In this document: in pieces, positions 1-7,977 of the stretch
How positions within the stretch are numbered: the stretch's first letter is position 1
Layout: each line of letters opens with the position of its first letter
NCBI RefSeq assembly: GCF_029589055.1
Contig: NZ_JARQZP010000007.1
Coordinates: forward strand, 1,922,001 to 1,986,000
Source: Vibrio hannami
GTDB lineage: Bacteria; Pseudomonadota; Gammaproteobacteria; Enterobacterales; Vibrionaceae
Length of the DNA: 64,000 nucleotides
Direction: 5' to 3'
Position numbers and translations under genes: made by a program
Notes under the pieces: generated by a model
What the model was told of the DNA's origin: nothing
Seen by the model: the letters and a program-made list of their open reading frames with translations, nothing else
Database searches by the model: none

Positions 1-297
1 GCTTTGCTGGAAGAGAACGGTGTCACACCTGAAGTTATTAAATATCTGGAAGAGGTTCCTTCCGTTGAAACACTGAAAACACTTTATAGCCAACTTGGCC
101 TATCAGAAGTAAGAGCAATGATGCGCACAAAAGAGGCGATTTACAAAGAGCTGGAGCTGGGAAATCCAGAGCTAAGTGATGATCAACTTTTCGCGGCAAT
201 GAGCGAAAATCCTAAGCTGATTGAAAGGCCTATTGTGATTGCAAATGGCACAGCAAGACATGGTCGCCCACCCGAGCAGGTTCTGGAAATTATTTAA
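1..297 (+). CDS. arsC: Arsenate reductase (ArsC family), 3' part only
   Basis: The C-terminal 98 residues of a glutaredoxin-type arsenate reductase; the start and the catalytic Cys near residue 12 lie left of the window. Family members are about 115 residues. Visible family features are the MMRTKE segment, the PKLIERPIVIANG block and the GRPPEQVLEI end, which carry the arginines that surround the active-site Cys in ArsC. The enzyme reduces arsenate to arsenite with glutathione/glutaredoxin. Housekeeping paralogues of this fold exist, so a true role in arsenic resistance is inferred. The stop is 16 bases before the next ATG, so the DUF2069 gene is probably co-transcribed. Confidence 0.8.
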   Translation, partial: ALLEENGVTPEVIKYLEEVPSVETLKTLYSQLGLSEVRAMMRTKEAIYKELELGNPELSDDQLFAAMSENPKLIERPIVIANGTARHGRPPEQVLEII

Positions 298-313
298 TCG
301 TTCAGGAGGCTGA

Positions 314-747
314 ATGTCTGACATAGAGAAGAGTCCTCTCGTACCCAGCAATACCGCTATTTTGCTTTGGCAGGCTATTTGTCGCTGCTGAGCTGGGTAA
401 TATTGTGGCAAGCTTACCTATCACCACACCCACATATTAACCCGCTAACGGCTGCGATCGGCTGGTGTATTCCGTTGCTACTACCTCTGAGAGGAATATT
501 AGCCGGCAAACCGTATACCCACGCGTGGGCTAATTTTGTACTAATGTTGTATTTCCTGCACTCTTTGACCATTATCTATGTGGATCAGGGGGAAAGGTGG
601 CTAGCCGTAATAGAGTTAGTACTTACTTTTGCTGCGTTTATTGGCAATATCCTTTACGCGAAATTTAAAGGGCGCGAACTGGGGCTGAAATTGCCAAAAC
701 TTTCTGAAGTAGAAAAGCAGGAAAAAAGTAAGTTTAACCAGAAGTAA
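314..747 (+). CDS. DUF2069 family inner-membrane protein (apparent frameshift near the start)
   Basis: A small hydrophobic protein with about four membrane segments and the family-typical stretch RGILAGKPYTHAWANF; function unknown. Homology-like sequence (RTQQYRYFALAGYL) begins near 340 in a frame that has no good start: the only in-frame start is TTG at 367 without a ribosome site. An ATG at 314 with a strong AGGAGG at 304-309 is in another frame and stops early. Joining the two frames near 335-340 gives a normal protein of about 144 residues, so I annotate from 314 and suspect one missing base. Starting at TTG 367 is the alternative. A terminator follows at once. Confidence 0.7.
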
Positions 748-776
748 AAGAAGAGCCACGCGGCTCTTCTTTTTTG
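748..776 (+). terminator. Rho-independent terminator after the DUF2069 gene
   Basis: Ten-base stem AAGAAGAGCC / GGCTCTTCTT with loop ACGC, followed by a T tract. It starts right at the stop codon and ends the arsC-DUF2069 transcript; it could also serve the facing DUF2066 gene. Confidence 0.85.
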
Positions 777-789
777 ATTTCATTCTATT

Positions 790-2033
790 CTAGTTAATCC
801 ACTCAAATCTCAATACTCTTTCAGGCTCTGGTGCCTCATTCGCATCTTCGGTTTCCATTGCCTCAGGAGAAGCCTCCTCGCTTGGAGCCACTGATTCATC
901 TATGACCTCAGCTGCAATGTTCTCTTTTACCGGAACTTGTACCTGGTTCTGATTAGCTTCGATGCTCTCAGTCTCCTGAATAATAACATCTGAGTTATTA
1001 ACTTCCAGCTCAGGCGCATCTTCTACATACTCTGGCTTATTAACCGGGAACGCCTGAAGCACTTCATTCTCAAAATCAAGCTCACTGGAAAGCAGGTGAA
1101 CCTCAAAGCGAATAGTATCTCCTGTCACTTCTTCTACATAAACGGCTGCAACAGAGCGAAGTTGTTTTAACTTTTTCTCCATAGTGAAAAGGTGTTTGCA
1201 TCACGAATGCCAGAAAATTCTACCGGAATTGCGCCAGATGATTCTCCTGAGCCGTTAATTGCATTCTTCTGAGCAAAGTAATTGGTCACCTGATCTACAA
1301 CAGCTTCTAACGCTTGCGCCGATTGCCCGGATTCTGTACCGATTAATGGCTGAGCGGTTGATACTGCCAGCTTGTCAGGCTTTGAGTCATAGAGGGTCCA
1401 GCGAATATTGTCACGGCTGCCAAGGTTTTGTACTCTCAGTACTAACACCGCGTCAACTGGATAACGTGTACTTGCAACGCTCAATGGGTCAAGGAATCCT
1501 CCCCAGATATCTGTTGGAGAAATGGCTGTGACATCTTCAAAATCACCGACAGGTACTAAAATAGGTAAACCTCTCAGTGAAGAAAAATAACGAAGTTGAT
1601 TCACAAACGGACTATTGGAGTTTTCCCAAAGAATATCTCGACCATAGCGCCCTTCCTCTACAACCCAAACAACAATACTCGGCCGTTCATCAGACCAGAA
1701 CGGAAGTTGAGCCTGGGTAAGAAGAGATTGAATCTGTGGCGGGTTGAACACCATCTTCAAGGTTTGGTTGCCGGCCTGATCACCATAACCTATTTGAGAC
1801 AAATAACTCGCTGCATTACGTTTTATCGCTTTTTGAACCACTTCATTTTTCGCAGCGTTTTTGTCTCCTGAAACTTTGATGATCACCTGCTCTAATCCTT
1901 CAGATCGAGCTTTCTGCTCTGCGTCAGCATCTTCAAGATCCAGCAACACCTCTGCACTAAATACATCGACTTTCGTTGTCGCTTGTGCAGGGAACACTAA
2001 AACAGCCAGCATTAATAAAGTAAAAATGCGCAT
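790..2033 (-). CDS. DUF2066 domain-containing exported protein (frameshifted in this sequence)
   Basis: Two overlapping minus-strand reading frames (2033-1167 and 1182-790) form one gene. The first begins with a signal peptide (MRIFTLLMLAVLVFPAQA) and covers the DUF2066 body; the second starts with MEKKLKQLRSVAAVYVEEV, which continues the domain, and ends in an acidic low-complexity tail. Adding one T to the run at 1187-1190 (TTTT on the coding strand) restores NTFFTMEKKL and one protein of about 414 residues. Function is unknown; the signal peptide suggests the periplasm. It is divergent from uraA. A sequencing error is likelier than a true pseudogene because both halves keep family-like sequence. 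Confidence 0.8.
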
Positions 2034-2204
2034 ATTGCCTCAATACAGATAGTTAAACTGATACGATGATAAGCAACTCTCGATAAGTGAGCAAGATAAT
2101 ACCCTGACTAGCAGACAGATTTTAAATAAGTTTAACCTTCCACTAACATAAAATGGCATTATAAAATTTTTATATTCATCACAAAAATTTTGATCTAGAC
2201 ACTA

Positions 2205-2220
2205 AAGCAAACGATTGCCA
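2205..2220 (+). promoter_or_regulatory. Candidate PurR operator upstream of uraA
   Basis: AAGCAAACGATTGCCA resembles the PurR consensus ACGCAAACGTTTGCGT, with two central changes. It lies about 50 bases before the uraA ATG in the DUF2066-uraA divergent region. A second, better match precedes upp and purM, which supports shared nucleotide control. Confidence 0.55.
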
Positions 2221-2269
2221 GGTGATAGAATCCCGCGAATTTTGTTTTATTGCTAACGGGAAGACGATC

Positions 2270-3520
2270 ATGACTAACATAATTCAAGGCGCACAGATGC
2301 TGTTTGTGGCATTTGGTGCCCTGGTTCTGGTTCCACTGCTTACAGGGCTGGATCCAAACGTAGCCCTTTTCGGTGCTGGTGTGGGCACACTTTTATTCCA
2401 ACTTATTACCCGCCGCTCGGTTCCTATCTTTCTTGCCTCTTCTTTCGCATTTATTGCACCTATTATGTACGGAGTACAAACCTGGGGTATCGCCGGAACT
2501 ATGGGTGGCCTAATGGCAGCTGGTGCTGTGTATGTATTGCTCGGTGCTGTTATCCGCGCAAAAGGCGTTGCCATTATTCATAAACTACTTCCACCAGTAG
2601 TTGTTGGTCCGGTCATTATCGTAATTGGTCTTGGGCTTGCACCAGTTGCGGTTAATATGGCGTTGGGTAAAACTGGCGACGGCGCAGTTCAGCTTGTAGA
2701 CGGTGATTTAGCACTTTGGATTTCTTGCGCTTCTCTGCTAACTACAATCGGAATCAGCGTATTTGCTAAAGGCTTCCTGAAACTGCTTCCTATTGTGGGT
2801 GGTATTCTGGTTGGCTACACCATGAGCCTGTTTATGGGTATTGTTGACTTTACTCCGGTAGCACAAGCGGCCTGGCTGGCAATGCCAAACTTCACAATGC
2901 CTGAATTTAACATCAACGCAATCCTATTTATGATTCCGGTTGCTATTGCTCCGGCAGTTGAGCACGTTGGTGATATGCTGGCTATTTCTCAGGTAACGGG
3001 TAAAGACTATCTTAAAAAGCCAGGACTTCACCGCACTATTGCTGGTGACGGGGTTGCAACTATGGCGGCGTCAATGGTCGGTGCTCCACCAAATACTACT
3101 TATAGTGAGGTAACTGGTGCTGTAATGCTAACTAAGGCATTTAACCCGGTTATCATGACCTGGGCAGCGGTAACTGCAATTGTACTGGCACTTGTTGGTA
3201 AGCTAGGCGCTATCCTGCAAACTATCCCTGTACCAGTGATGGGCGGTATCATGATCCTGCTGTTCGGTTCAATCGCTACTGTTGGTCTTAACACGCTAAT
3301 TAAGAACAACGTCGACCTGCACAAGGCTCGTAACCTGGCAATCGTTGCGGTTACTCTGGTATTCGGTATCGGCGGCATGGCATTTGGTATCGGCGAGTTC
3401 AGCCTACAGGGCGTAAGTCTATGTGGTATCGTCGCTATCGTACTAAACCTGGTTCTTCCACACGATCTTGGCGAATCACAGGTAGTTGATAACGCACAAA
3501 TCGACGAAGAGAACGCTTAA
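2270..3520 (+). CDS. uraA: Uracil permease, NCS2 family
   Basis: A uracil:proton symporter of the inner membrane, 416 residues from ATG 2270, with the hydrophobic pattern of the 14-helix NCS2 fold. Family marks include GTLLFQ, the EHVGDMLAIS helix with the substrate-binding Glu, and the PPNTTYSEVTGA motif with the second conserved Glu. I prefer ATG 2270 over GTG 2222: the extra 16 residues (MIESREFCFIANGKTI) are atypical, and the GTG sits directly against the PurR-like box. The uracil salvage gene upp faces it downstream, so uptake and salvage are adjacent but convergent. Confidence 0.92.
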   Translation: MTNIIQGAQMLFVAFGALVLVPLLTGLDPNVALFGAGVGTLLFQLITRRSVPIFLASSFAFIAPIMYGVQTWGIAGTMGGLMAAGAVYVLLGAVIRAKGVAIIHKLLPPVVVGPVIIVIGLGLAPVAVNMALGKTGDGAVQLVDGDLALWISCASLLTTIGISVFAKGFLKLLPIVGGILVGYTMSLFMGIVDFTPVAQAAWLAMPNFTMPEFNINAILFMIPVAIAPAVEHVGDMLAISQVTGKDYLKKPGLHRTIAGDGVATMAASMVGAPPNTTYSEVTGAVMLTKAFNPVIMTWAAVTAIVLALVGKLGAILQTIPVPVMGGIMILLFGSIATVGLNTLIKNNVDLHKARNLAIVAVTLVFGIGGMAFGIGEFSLQGVSLCGIVAIVLNLVLPHDLGESQVVDNAQIDEENA

Positions 3521-3547
3521 ATTAGGTAAGTCAGGCAAGAATCGAAC

Positions 3548-3609
3548 GTAGACACGCATGAACCCATCCCTGGGGCTCCGCTTTACCATCCATGGTAAAG
3601 AGGGTCTAC
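3548..3609 (-). repeat. 62-nt double-hairpin intergenic element, copy 1
   Basis: Outer arms GTAGAC/GTCTAC enclose two hairpins. Read on the minus strand, the first is CTTTACC-loop-GGTAAAG with ATGGAT in the loop; the second pairs GAGCCC with GGGTTC around an AGGGATG loop; AAGCGG separates them. The copy at 44227-44288 has the same length and order. The element sits between convergent uraA and upp. Confidence 0.6.
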
Positions 3610-3641
3610 TTATCGATACCTGCCTAACTAGCAACGTACAG

Positions 3642-3681
3642 AAAAAGAAGGGCTTGTTCAGCAGAACAAGCCCTTCTTTTT
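3642..3681 (+). terminator. Bidirectional terminator between uraA and upp
   Basis: Perfect stem with core GAAGGGCTTGTTC / GAACAAGCCCTTC, loop AGCA, A-rich on the left and T-rich on the right, so it can stop transcripts from both the uraA and upp sides. Confidence 0.85.
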
Positions 3682-3692
3682 ATTTGGTTTTT

Positions 3693-3811
3693 CTCGTTAC
3701 CACGCTCCAGCGTGGTAATGCATATATCAATCAACGTTAACGCCTAATTCCAGCAATTCATACGTAACTTTAAAGTCCGGTATGCATTCCAACGCAGAGC
3801 ATTGGAACGAG
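3693..3811. repeat. REP-like inverted pair
   Basis: Two arms of about 32 bases in inverted orientation, 3693-3725 (beginning CTCGTTACCACGCTCC) and 3781-3811 (ending CATTGGAACGAG). The reverse complement of the second aligns with the first over almost its full length. Each arm can fold on itself (TTACCACGC/GCGTGGTAA in the first). The pattern resembles gamma-proteobacterial REP/BIME sequences. No transposase gene is nearby. Confidence 0.55.
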
Positions 3812-3858
3812 GGTAAGACGTAGAAATCACGCAATATGACGACGTAAATTCCAATTAT

Positions 3859-4485
3859 TTATTTGGTGCCGAAGATCTTATCACCTGCATCCCCAAGACC
3901 AGGAACGATATAACCCTTATCATTCAGCTTCTCATCGATTGCCGCTGTGTATAGCTCAACATCCGGGTGTGCTTTTTCAAGAGCTTCGATACCTTCTGGA
4001 GCCGAAACAAGTACAAGTACTTTGATGTGCTGACAGCCTTTCTCTTTAAGAAGGTCGATGGTTGCGATCATTGAGCCACCAGTTGCTAGCATTGGGTCAA
4101 CAACAAGTGCGATACGCTCATCGATGTTTGACGCTAGCTTGTTGAAGTATGGCACTGGCTCTAGCGTTTCTTCATCACGGTATACACCAACAACACTGAT
4201 ACGTGCACTTGGAATGTGTTCCAGAACACCATCCATCATGCCCAGACCAGCTCGAAGGATTGGCACTACTGTTACTTTTTTACCCTTGATCTGATCCACT
4301 TCTACAGGGCCGTTCCAGCCAGTGATAGTCACTTTCTCGGTTTCAAAGTCTGCTGTTGCTTCGTAAGTCAGAAGGCTACCTACTTCTGTTGCTAACTCAC
4401 GAAAGCGCTTTGTGCTAATGTCTCCCTCACGCATTAAACCTACTTTGTGTTTAACTAGTGGATGCATCACTTCAACAACTTTCAT
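3859..4485 (-). CDS. upp: Uracil phosphoribosyltransferase
   Basis: Makes UMP from uracil and PRPP in pyrimidine salvage. 208 residues, the usual family length, from ATG 4485, which has GGAGAG upstream; a longer frame to 4599 adds an atypical N-terminus. Visible motifs are the PRPP-binding loop VDPMLATGGSMIATI and the uracil-binding region GYIVPGLGDAGDKIFGTK at the C-terminus. It is divergent from purM with a PurR-type box between them, and it faces uraA. Confidence 0.96.
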   Translation of the reverse strand: MKVVEVMHPLVKHKVGLMREGDISTKRFRELATEVGSLLTYEATADFETEKVTITGWNGPVEVDQIKGKKVTVVPILRAGLGMMDGVLEHIPSARISVVGVYRDEETLEPVPYFNKLASNIDERIALVVDPMLATGGSMIATIDLLKEKGCQHIKVLVLVSAPEGIEALEKAHPDVELYTAAIDEKLNDKGYIVPGLGDAGDKIFGTK

Positions 4486-4606
4486 CTTTCTCTCCGGCGA
4501 ATTGAATTTAAACCGCATAATTATAACCCCAAGCAATATCAAGATGCGAGTTTCGCAAACGATTAATTGGTTTGAACGCCTGTAAAGTAAGCAAAACAAT
4601 TTTCTT

Positions 4607-4622
4607 ACGCAAACGTTTTCCT
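4607..4622 (+). promoter_or_regulatory. PurR operator between upp and purMN
   Basis: ACGCAAACGTTTTCCT matches the enterobacterial PurR consensus at nearly every position. It lies about 65 bases before purM and 120 before upp. PurR control of purMN is established in E. coli; shared control of upp here is inferred from position. Confidence 0.8.
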
Positions 4623-4688
4623 TTTTGGTTTATCTCGGTTAGAATTGCGCCGATTTTCAAATCCAAAATTTTATGACGAGGACTTCCC

Positions 4689-5729
4689 GTGAGTGGTAAT
4701 AACACTTCTCTTAGCTATAAAGACGCTGGCGTAGACATTGATGCAGGTAACGCTCTGGTAGACAGAATCAAAGGTGTTGTAAAACGCACTCGCCGTCCTG
4801 AAGTAATGGGCGGTATTGGTGGCTTTGGCGCACTTTGTGAACTTCCTACGAAGTATAAAGAGCCAGTACTTGTTTCAGGTACTGATGGCGTAGGTACAAA
4901 ACTTCGCCTTGCATTGGATATGAAAAAGCACGATACAATCGGTATCGACCTGGTTGCTATGTGTGTGAACGATTTGATTGTTCAGGGTGCAGAGCCACTA
5001 TTTTTCCTCGACTACTATGCAACGGGCAAACTAGACGTAGATACAGCGGCAGACGTTGTTGCAGGTATCGGCGAAGGCTGTGTTCAGGCTGGATGTGCGC
5101 TAATCGGTGGTGAAACTGCTGAAATGCCTGGAATGTATGAAGGCGAAGACTACGATGTTGCTGGCTTCTGTGTTGGTGTAGTCGAAAAGGCAGACGTAAT
5201 CGATGGTACTAAAGTTCAGGCAGGCGATGCGCTAATCGCCGTTGGTTCTAGTGGTCCACACTCAAACGGATACTCTCTGGTTCGCAAAATTATCGAAGTA
5301 TCTGGTGCCGATCTGACTGAAGAACTAAATGGCCGTACTATTGGCGAACAGCTTCTTGAGCCAACTAAGATTTATATCAAATCTGCACTGAAGATGATTG
5401 CTGAGCACGATATTCACGCGATTTCTCATATCACTGGTGGCGGCTTCTGGGAAAATATTCCTCGCGTTCTTCCTGAAGGCACTAAAGCAGTAGTCGATGG
5501 TAAGAGCTGGGAATGGCCTGCAATCTTCAACTGGCTTCAGGAAAAAGGTAACGTTGAGACCTTCGAAATGTACCGTACCTTTAACTGTGGTGTAGGCCTT
5601 ATCGTTGCTCTGCCAAAAGATCAGGCTGATGCAGCAGTAGAACTACTGAAAGCTGGAGGCGAAAATGCCTGGGTTATCGGCGAAATTGCAGATGCAAAAG
5701 ACGGCGAAGAGCAGGTAGAGATCCTTTAA
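4689..5729 (+). CDS. purM: Phosphoribosylformylglycinamidine cyclo-ligase (AIR synthetase)
   Basis: Fifth step of IMP synthesis: ATP-driven ring closure of FGAM to AIR. 346 residues, full family length, from GTG 4689 with GAGG upstream. Visible family motifs include SYKDAGVDIDAGN, the glycine-rich nucleotide loop VSGTDGVGTKL, the CVNDLIVQGAEPLFFLDY block, the GGETAEMPGMY segment and the HITGGGFWENIPR motif. purN follows after 19 bases in a classic purMN operon under the PurR box at 4607-4622. Confidence 0.97.
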   Translation: MSGNNTSLSYKDAGVDIDAGNALVDRIKGVVKRTRRPEVMGGIGGFGALCELPTKYKEPVLVSGTDGVGTKLRLALDMKKHDTIGIDLVAMCVNDLIVQGAEPLFFLDYYATGKLDVDTAADVVAGIGEGCVQAGCALIGGETAEMPGMYEGEDYDVAGFCVGVVEKADVIDGTKVQAGDALIAVGSSGPHSNGYSLVRKIIEVSGADLTEELNGRTIGEQLLEPTKIYIKSALKMIAEHDIHAISHITGGGFWENIPRVLPEGTKAVVDGKSWEWPAIFNWLQEKGNVETFEMYRTFNCGVGLIVALPKDQADAAVELLKAGGENAWVIGEIADAKDGEEQVEIL

Positions 5730-5748
5730 TTAAGAGATCCAATTATCT

Positions 5749-6387
5749 ATGAAAAAGATTGTTGTTCTTATCTCCGGGAATGGAAGCAACCTGCAGGCAA
5801 TTATGGATGCCTGCGGGAACACTATAAAAAATGGACAGGTGTCGGCAGTATTTTCCAATAAAGCCGATGCTTACGGGCTTGAAAGAGCAAGAGCACAAGA
5901 TATTGATGCGCACTCTCTGGAACCGAAGGATTTCGATTCCAGAGAAGATTTTGATCGTGCTCTGATGGAACAAATAGATAATTATCAACCTGATATCGTT
6001 GTTCTTGCCGGATATATGCGAATTCTGAGCAGTGAGTTTGTGAGCCACTATCTTGGTCGCATGGTTAATATCCACCCTTCTCTGTTACCTAAATACTCAG
6101 GCCTGAACACTCATCAAAGAGCAATCGATGCCGGCGATGAAGTGCATGGCACCTCGGTGCATTTTGTAACCGAGGAACTGGACGGCGGCCCTGTTATCCT
6201 TCAGGCTCAGGTGCCGGTTTATGAAGATGATGATGCTGAGGCTCTGAATGATCGTGTGCAGAGTCAGGAATATCGAATATATCCTCTGACGATTAACTGG
6301 TTCCTTCAGGATCGTCTGGTAATGGAAAACGGCAATGCCGTACTAGATGGGGCTATTTTAGGTCCGCAAGGTTACGCTACTGACTGA
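5749..6387 (+). CDS. purN: Phosphoribosylglycinamide formyltransferase
   Basis: Transfers formyl from 10-formyl-THF to GAR in purine synthesis. 212 residues, normal length. Family features are the N-terminal VLISGNGSNLQAI, the catalytic region MVNIHPSLLPKYSGLNTHQ with the conserved Asn-His pair, and HGTSVHFVTEELDGGPVILQ with the catalytic Asp. It ends the purMN operon, followed by a strong terminator. Confidence 0.97.
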   Translation: MKKIVVLISGNGSNLQAIMDACGNTIKNGQVSAVFSNKADAYGLERARAQDIDAHSLEPKDFDSREDFDRALMEQIDNYQPDIVVLAGYMRILSSEFVSHYLGRMVNIHPSLLPKYSGLNTHQRAIDAGDEVHGTSVHFVTEELDGGPVILQAQVPVYEDDDAEALNDRVQSQEYRIYPLTINWFLQDRLVMENGNAVLDGAILGPQGYATD

Positions 6388-6411
6388 CCAGTACCACCAA
6401 AAAGTAGATTT

Positions 6412-6441
6412 AAAAAAGCTGAGTTAATTCTCAGCTTTTTT
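6412..6441 (+). terminator. Terminator after purN
   Basis: AAAAAAGCTGAG / CTCAGCTTTTTT stem with a short TTAATT loop; nearly symmetric, so it can also stop the facing yafJ transcript. Confidence 0.85.
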
Positions 6442-6456
6442 GTGTTTATGTCCCGA

Positions 6457-7299
6457 TTACAATGGCTCGGTCGGTGCCTGATTCCCAGGTTTGGGAGCAG
6501 CAAATGGAATGTCGTGTAACGCCTCAACATTGCTAGCTTGTAACTCACCAAAATGAAACAGGTTAAACTCTCCCGGCTTCATTCTCTGCCAGGTTTCGTT
6601 TCCGGTCAACGGCTGAGTAGCTACTACCGTTACTACATCATTTGGTGTCGTCTCTTCCTGAAAGTTCACTGTCATATCTTCATCCAGAAGTGTCGCTTTT
6701 CCAAATGGAGCCCGACGGGTTATCCAGTAGAGGTGATTGGTGCAAAATGTCATCACATACTCACCATCACTCAAGAGCATATTGAAGACACCGAGCTGCT
6801 TTAACTGCTCACAACACTCAGCGACAAACTTGAACATCTCCGTCATATCTTCCGGCGGCTGTGGATATCGCTCTTCTAGCTGGTTTAGCAACCAACAGAA
6901 TGAAACTTCACTATCCGTATCACCCACAGGGCGAAAGCGGCCTGTTGCAAGGCTATCGTACCCGGTTAATTGTCCGTTATGAGCGAAAGTCCAGTAACGT
7001 CCCCATAGCTCCCTGGTAAAAGGGTGGGTGTTTTCGAGACTAACACCACCACGGTTAGCCTGCCTGATATGGCTAACAACCGCACAACTTTTTATCGGAT
7101 AGTCAGTCACCAGCTCTGCAATTTTAGAACTGTAACTTGGATTTGGATCTTTAAAGGTTCTGAACCCTTTACCTTCATAAAAAGTGATCCCCCAGCCATC
7201 GCGATGGGGGCCGGTGTTGCCCCCTCGCTGCATCAGTCCAGAGAAGCTAAAACAGATATCGGTCGGCACATTTGCGCTCATACCGAGTAATTCACACAT
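6457..7299 (-). CDS. yafJ: Class II glutamine amidotransferase (YafJ family)
   Basis: 280 residues. After removal of Met1 the N-terminal Cys (MCELLGM) would be the Ntn-type nucleophile. Other class II features are RDGWGITFYEGKG, SHIRQANRGGVSLENTHPF and FAHNGQLTGYDSL, which correspond to the glutamine-binding loop. There is no synthetase domain, so it is a stand-alone glutaminase-like enzyme whose physiological acceptor is not known. It lies 21 bases after gmhA on the same strand. Confidence 0.88.
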   Translation of the reverse strand: MCELLGMSANVPTDICFSFSGLMQRGGNTGPHRDGWGITFYEGKGFRTFKDPNPSYSSKIAELVTDYPIKSCAVVSHIRQANRGGVSLENTHPFTRELWGRYWTFAHNGQLTGYDSLATGRFRPVGDTDSEVSFCWLLNQLEERYPQPPEDMTEMFKFVAECCEQLKQLGVFNMLLSDGEYVMTFCTNHLYWITRRAPFGKATLLDEDMTVNFQEETTPNDVVTVVATQPLTGNETWQRMKPGEFNLFHFGELQASNVEALHDIPFAAPKPGNQAPTEPL

Positions 7300-7320
7300 T
7301 TCTTGCTTTGCTCCTGAGAC

Positions 7321-7899
7321 TTATGCAGCCATCTCTTTTTCGATTAGCTGAATAACAATATGGATGATTTTGATATGAACTTCCTGGATACGGTCAGCAT
7401 AACCAAAGTGTGGTACACGGATTTCAATATCCGCACAACCAGCCATCTGGCCACCATCTTTACCAGTAAGGGCAATGGTCTTCATCCCTTTTTCTTTAGC
7501 GGCATCAATCGCTTTAAGTACGTTACCGGAGTTGCCTGAAGTTGAAATGCCCCAAAGCACATCACCTTTAGCGCCTACAGCCTCAACATAACGGGAGAAT
7601 ACATAGTCATAGCCGAAATCATTGCTTACACAAGACAGGTGGCTAGGATCAGAAATCGCAATACCTGGGTAACCCGGGCGGTTCTCGCGGTAGCGACCTG
7701 TTAGTTCTTCTGCGAAATGCATTGCGTCACAGTGCGACCCACCGTTACCACAAGAGAGTACTTTTCCCCCTTGCTTGAATGAATCAGCAATCATTTTTGC
7801 CGCAGCTTCGATTTGCTGGATATTGTGATCGTCACTTAGAAACTTATTTAGAACTTCAGCAGCTTCGTTAAGCTCAGCTTTAATCAAATCCTGGTACAT
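7321..7899 (-). CDS. gmhA: Sedoheptulose 7-phosphate isomerase
   Basis: First step of ADP-heptose synthesis for the LPS inner core: sedoheptulose 7-P to D-glycero-D-manno-heptose 7-P. 192 residues, full length. The SIS fold is visible through VLSCGNGGSHCDAMHFAEELTGRY, which includes the catalytic Glu, the GISTSGNSGNVL phosphate loop and the C-terminal QEVHIKIIH with the catalytic His. The following gene yafJ is probably co-transcribed. Confidence 0.97.
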   Translation of the reverse strand: MYQDLIKAELNEAAEVLNKFLSDDHNIQQIEAAAKMIADSFKQGGKVLSCGNGGSHCDAMHFAEELTGRYRENRPGYPGIAISDPSHLSCVSNDFGYDYVFSRYVEAVGAKGDVLWGISTSGNSGNVLKAIDAAKEKGMKTIALTGKDGGQMAGCADIEIRVPHFGYADRIQEVHIKIIHIVIQLIEKEMAA

Positions 7900-7977
7900 G
7901 AATTATCTCTTCTTATATTAGTTAGGCATATAACATTGAGTTTAACTACAAACCTTAAATGGTGTCGATAATATTCT

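Noticed and set aside
3548..3609. Integron attC site
   Set aside because: The closing arms and double hairpin recall attC folding, but the core sites GTTRRRY/RYYYAAC are missing and no cassette structure surrounds it.
3558..3740. 60-codon ORF between uraA and upp
   Set aside because: Made of the double-hairpin element, the terminator stem and a REP-like arm; not a gene.
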